Origin: Planctopirus ephydatiae
GTDB lineage: Bacteria; Planctomycetota; Planctomycetia; Planctomycetales; Planctomycetaceae
DNA length: 64,000 bases
Assembly: GCF_007752345.1 (NCBI RefSeq)
Contig: NZ_CP036299.1
Location: 434,001 to 498,000, forward strand
Reading direction: 5' to 3'
In this document: in pieces, positions 62,778 to 64,000 of the stretch
Numbering within the stretch: position 1 is the first letter of the stretch
Layout of the letters: every line of letters starts with the position of its first letter
Notes under the pieces: generated by a model
What the model was told of the DNA's origin: nothing
The model's input: the letters and a program-made list of their open reading frames with translations, nothing else
Database searches by the model: none
Made by a program: the position numbers and the translations under genes

Positions 62778-64000
62778 TTTGCCTCCAGTTCACGCGAACG
62801 CAGACAGTAGTAGCCGATAAGTACACAAGGAATAAAGTAGCCAATCGTGACCAGCACTGCGGGAAGCAGTGTGTTCCAATTATCTACGTCGAAACCGTTG
62901 GCAACGTAGCCAGTCATATTGAAATAATTGACATTCGGGAGAATCTGCTGGATGAGCCACAAGAACCCATTCATGATCCAGTCGACCCATTTGATGAGTT
63001 GAGTGCCCGGATTGCTGGGCAAATCGGTCGTATCGTTCATGTAGGTCGGGATGCGGTAGGCCGATTCGAAGGCCCCGCCACCTTTCCATTCATCAGAAAG
63101 CAGTTTGCTGATGAATTCACGGGCCGTGATACTGACTGTCAGGAAGGTGAAGATCATCATGATTGCAAAAGGGCCCTTCACGAACGTACTGGCTGTGACA
63201 CCTAAGGTGACAGTCAGCACCATGAATAACCAGATGCCCAGAATCGCTTTGAAGAATGTGACAGCAAAGGGTGCGTCGGGAAGGCGAATGAATAGATCCG
63301 ACCTGGCCATCCCCAGGTATTGACCGGGATCAGTACAGGCCACAGCAATGGTGAGGCTGCCATCTTTGGCGACGAGATCGTTGATTAAGTCGACTGTCTG
63401 GGACTCATTGTCCTTCGTTTCGGCAATCAGTGTGCGGCGAATGCCATCGGTTCGGCCGCTGAATTCATCCCCAATTTCGAGAGTGGCGGCAGTCACCTCC
63501 AGATTTCGCTCGGGATTCAGGATGATGTACTGAAAGCGGGTGGTGCGATCCATATTCCCTTTATGAGAACGGAACGCTTCGATACGGGATTCGAGCCGGA
63601 GGGCTTCGTAGGTTTTGCCATCTTCGTCCGTCATAGTCGTCAGCATGGCGGGAGTGACATTTTCGAAGCGCCAGATGGCCCGGCTTTTCGTGGCCCCTTC
63701 GATATAGCTGCGATATGCCCAGATATCACCCACATTAATACCAGCGTCGGTCTTGTTACCTACGCGATCAAGAAAACTTATCTGGCCCCAGATGGGCTGC
63801 CTGGCGGTGAGTTCTGAACGGGCAGATTCTGGTACCTGGCGATAAATCCAGACCAGTGAGGTAACGGACATGACTCCCAGCAGCACTGTCCCGACGCCGA
63901 CGTAGCCCAATATACGCGAGAGAACAATTTCGAATCGGCGGGCGGGTTTGGTCACGACGGTGTGAATGGATCGCAGCCGGATGTCTTCCGGAATGCCGAT
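62774..64000 (-). CDS. ABC-2-like permease subunit, truncated at the right edge
   Basis: The frame stays open from 62774 to the window edge at 64000; its visible N-terminal side reads PEDIRLRSIHTVVTKPARRFEIVLSRILGYVGVG. The PEDIRLRSIHT...TKPxRR motif and the following helix resemble ABC-2-type transporter permeases, so the real start lies beyond the edge and the GTG at 63955 is internal. A large extracytoplasmic domain of about 150 residues separates the first helix from a C-terminal set (FFKAILGIWLFMVLTVTLGVTASTFVKGPFAIMMIFTFLTVSI and LLPAVLVTIGYFIPCVLIGYYCL). The ATPase gene should lie further right. Confidence 0.8.
   Translation of the reverse strand: MGIPEDIRLRSIHTVVTKPARRFEIVLSRILGYVGVGTVLLGVMSVTSLVWIYRQVPESARSELTARQPIWGQISFLDRVGNKTDAGINVGDIWAYRSYIEGATKSRAIWRFENVTPAMLTTMTDEDGKTYEALRLESRIEAFRSHKGNMDRTTRFQYIILNPERNLEVTAATLEIGDEFSGRTDGIRRTLIAETKDNESQTVDLINDLVAKDGSLTIAVACTDPGQYLGMARSDLFIRLPDAPFAVTFFKAILGIWLFMVLTVTLGVTASTFVKGPFAIMMIFTFLTVSITAREFISKLLSDEWKGGGAFESAYRIPTYMNDTTDLPSNPGTQLIKWVDWIMNGFLWLIQQILPNVNYFNMTGYVANGFDVDNWNTLLPAVLVTIGYFIPCVLIGYYCLRSRELEAK

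Overview
The window looks like a chromosomal segment of a planctomycete, probably of the Planctomycetaceae (Planctopirus-like). The organism is inferred from gene content, not from an rRNA gene. The markers are a cytochrome c/DUF1549/DUF1553 protein next to a DUF1501 protein and a formylglycine-type sulfatase, a DUF1080 protein, a methylene-H4MPT dehydrogenase resembling the MtdC class, a HemQ-type haem enzyme, a futalosine-pathway-like UbiA prenyltransferase and many large proteins without an assignable family. There is no rRNA, recognisable tRNA, CRISPR array, prophage or transposase.

Layout: 0-3.3 kb has two overlapping membrane-protein genes and a DUF1080 hydrolase. 3.6-16.7 kb is mostly housekeeping: a secreted esterase, cysteine desulfurase, an RraA-like protein, UDP-glucuronate decarboxylase, HemQ, arginine decarboxylase, flotillin-like FloA, a PhoD-like phosphatase, then an ECF sigma/anti-sigma operon with a third secreted gene. 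17-27 kb is a carbohydrate/sulfate-ester region: a sialidase-like BNR protein, a PL10-type pectate lyase and the DUF1553-sulfatase-DUF1501 operon, which lies between the intact pectate lyase gene and a truncated copy of that gene's 5' end. 27-38.6 kb holds a WG-repeat protein, an ArsR regulator followed by an orphan complex-I/Mrp-type membrane subunit, a methyltransferase-glycosyltransferase pair flanked by a 219-bp near-identical direct repeat derived from the neighbouring lipase gene, a di-haem cytochrome and a D-xylonate dehydratase.

38.7-42.0 kb is the most interesting part. A small lipoprotein whose mature part is one-fifth methionine is followed by MsrP (YedY) and by a three-part fusion of MsrQ (YedZ), a ferredoxin-NADP reductase module and a plant-type [2Fe-2S] ferredoxin. 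This suggests a self-contained system for scavenging oxidants such as hypochlorite in the cell envelope. Directly upstream on the same strand is a strongly structured region (about 42.24-42.47 kb) with a -10-like box and an intrinsic terminator, probably an unclassified non-coding RNA or leader. ApbE lies on the other side.

42.7-57.3 kb continues with a DoxX-like protein, a TAT-exported Gfo/Idh/MocA oxidoreductase, a NarL-type two-component pair, an ExbB-ExbD-ExbD operon, bacterioferritin, a UbiA-family enzyme, an FeS-type photolyase and the methylene-H4MPT dehydrogenase. 57.5-60.9 kb is a two-gene operon joining a membrane-spanning SLBB-domain protein to an actin/Hsp70-fold ATPase, another candidate for an undescribed machine. 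The window ends inside an ABC-2-like permease gene whose downstream partner is a conserved membrane-anchored protein. Start codons were re-chosen throughout from ribosome-binding sites, signal peptides and ATGA overlaps, so many genes are shorter than their longest open frames. All family names come from motif recognition by eye, with no database search.
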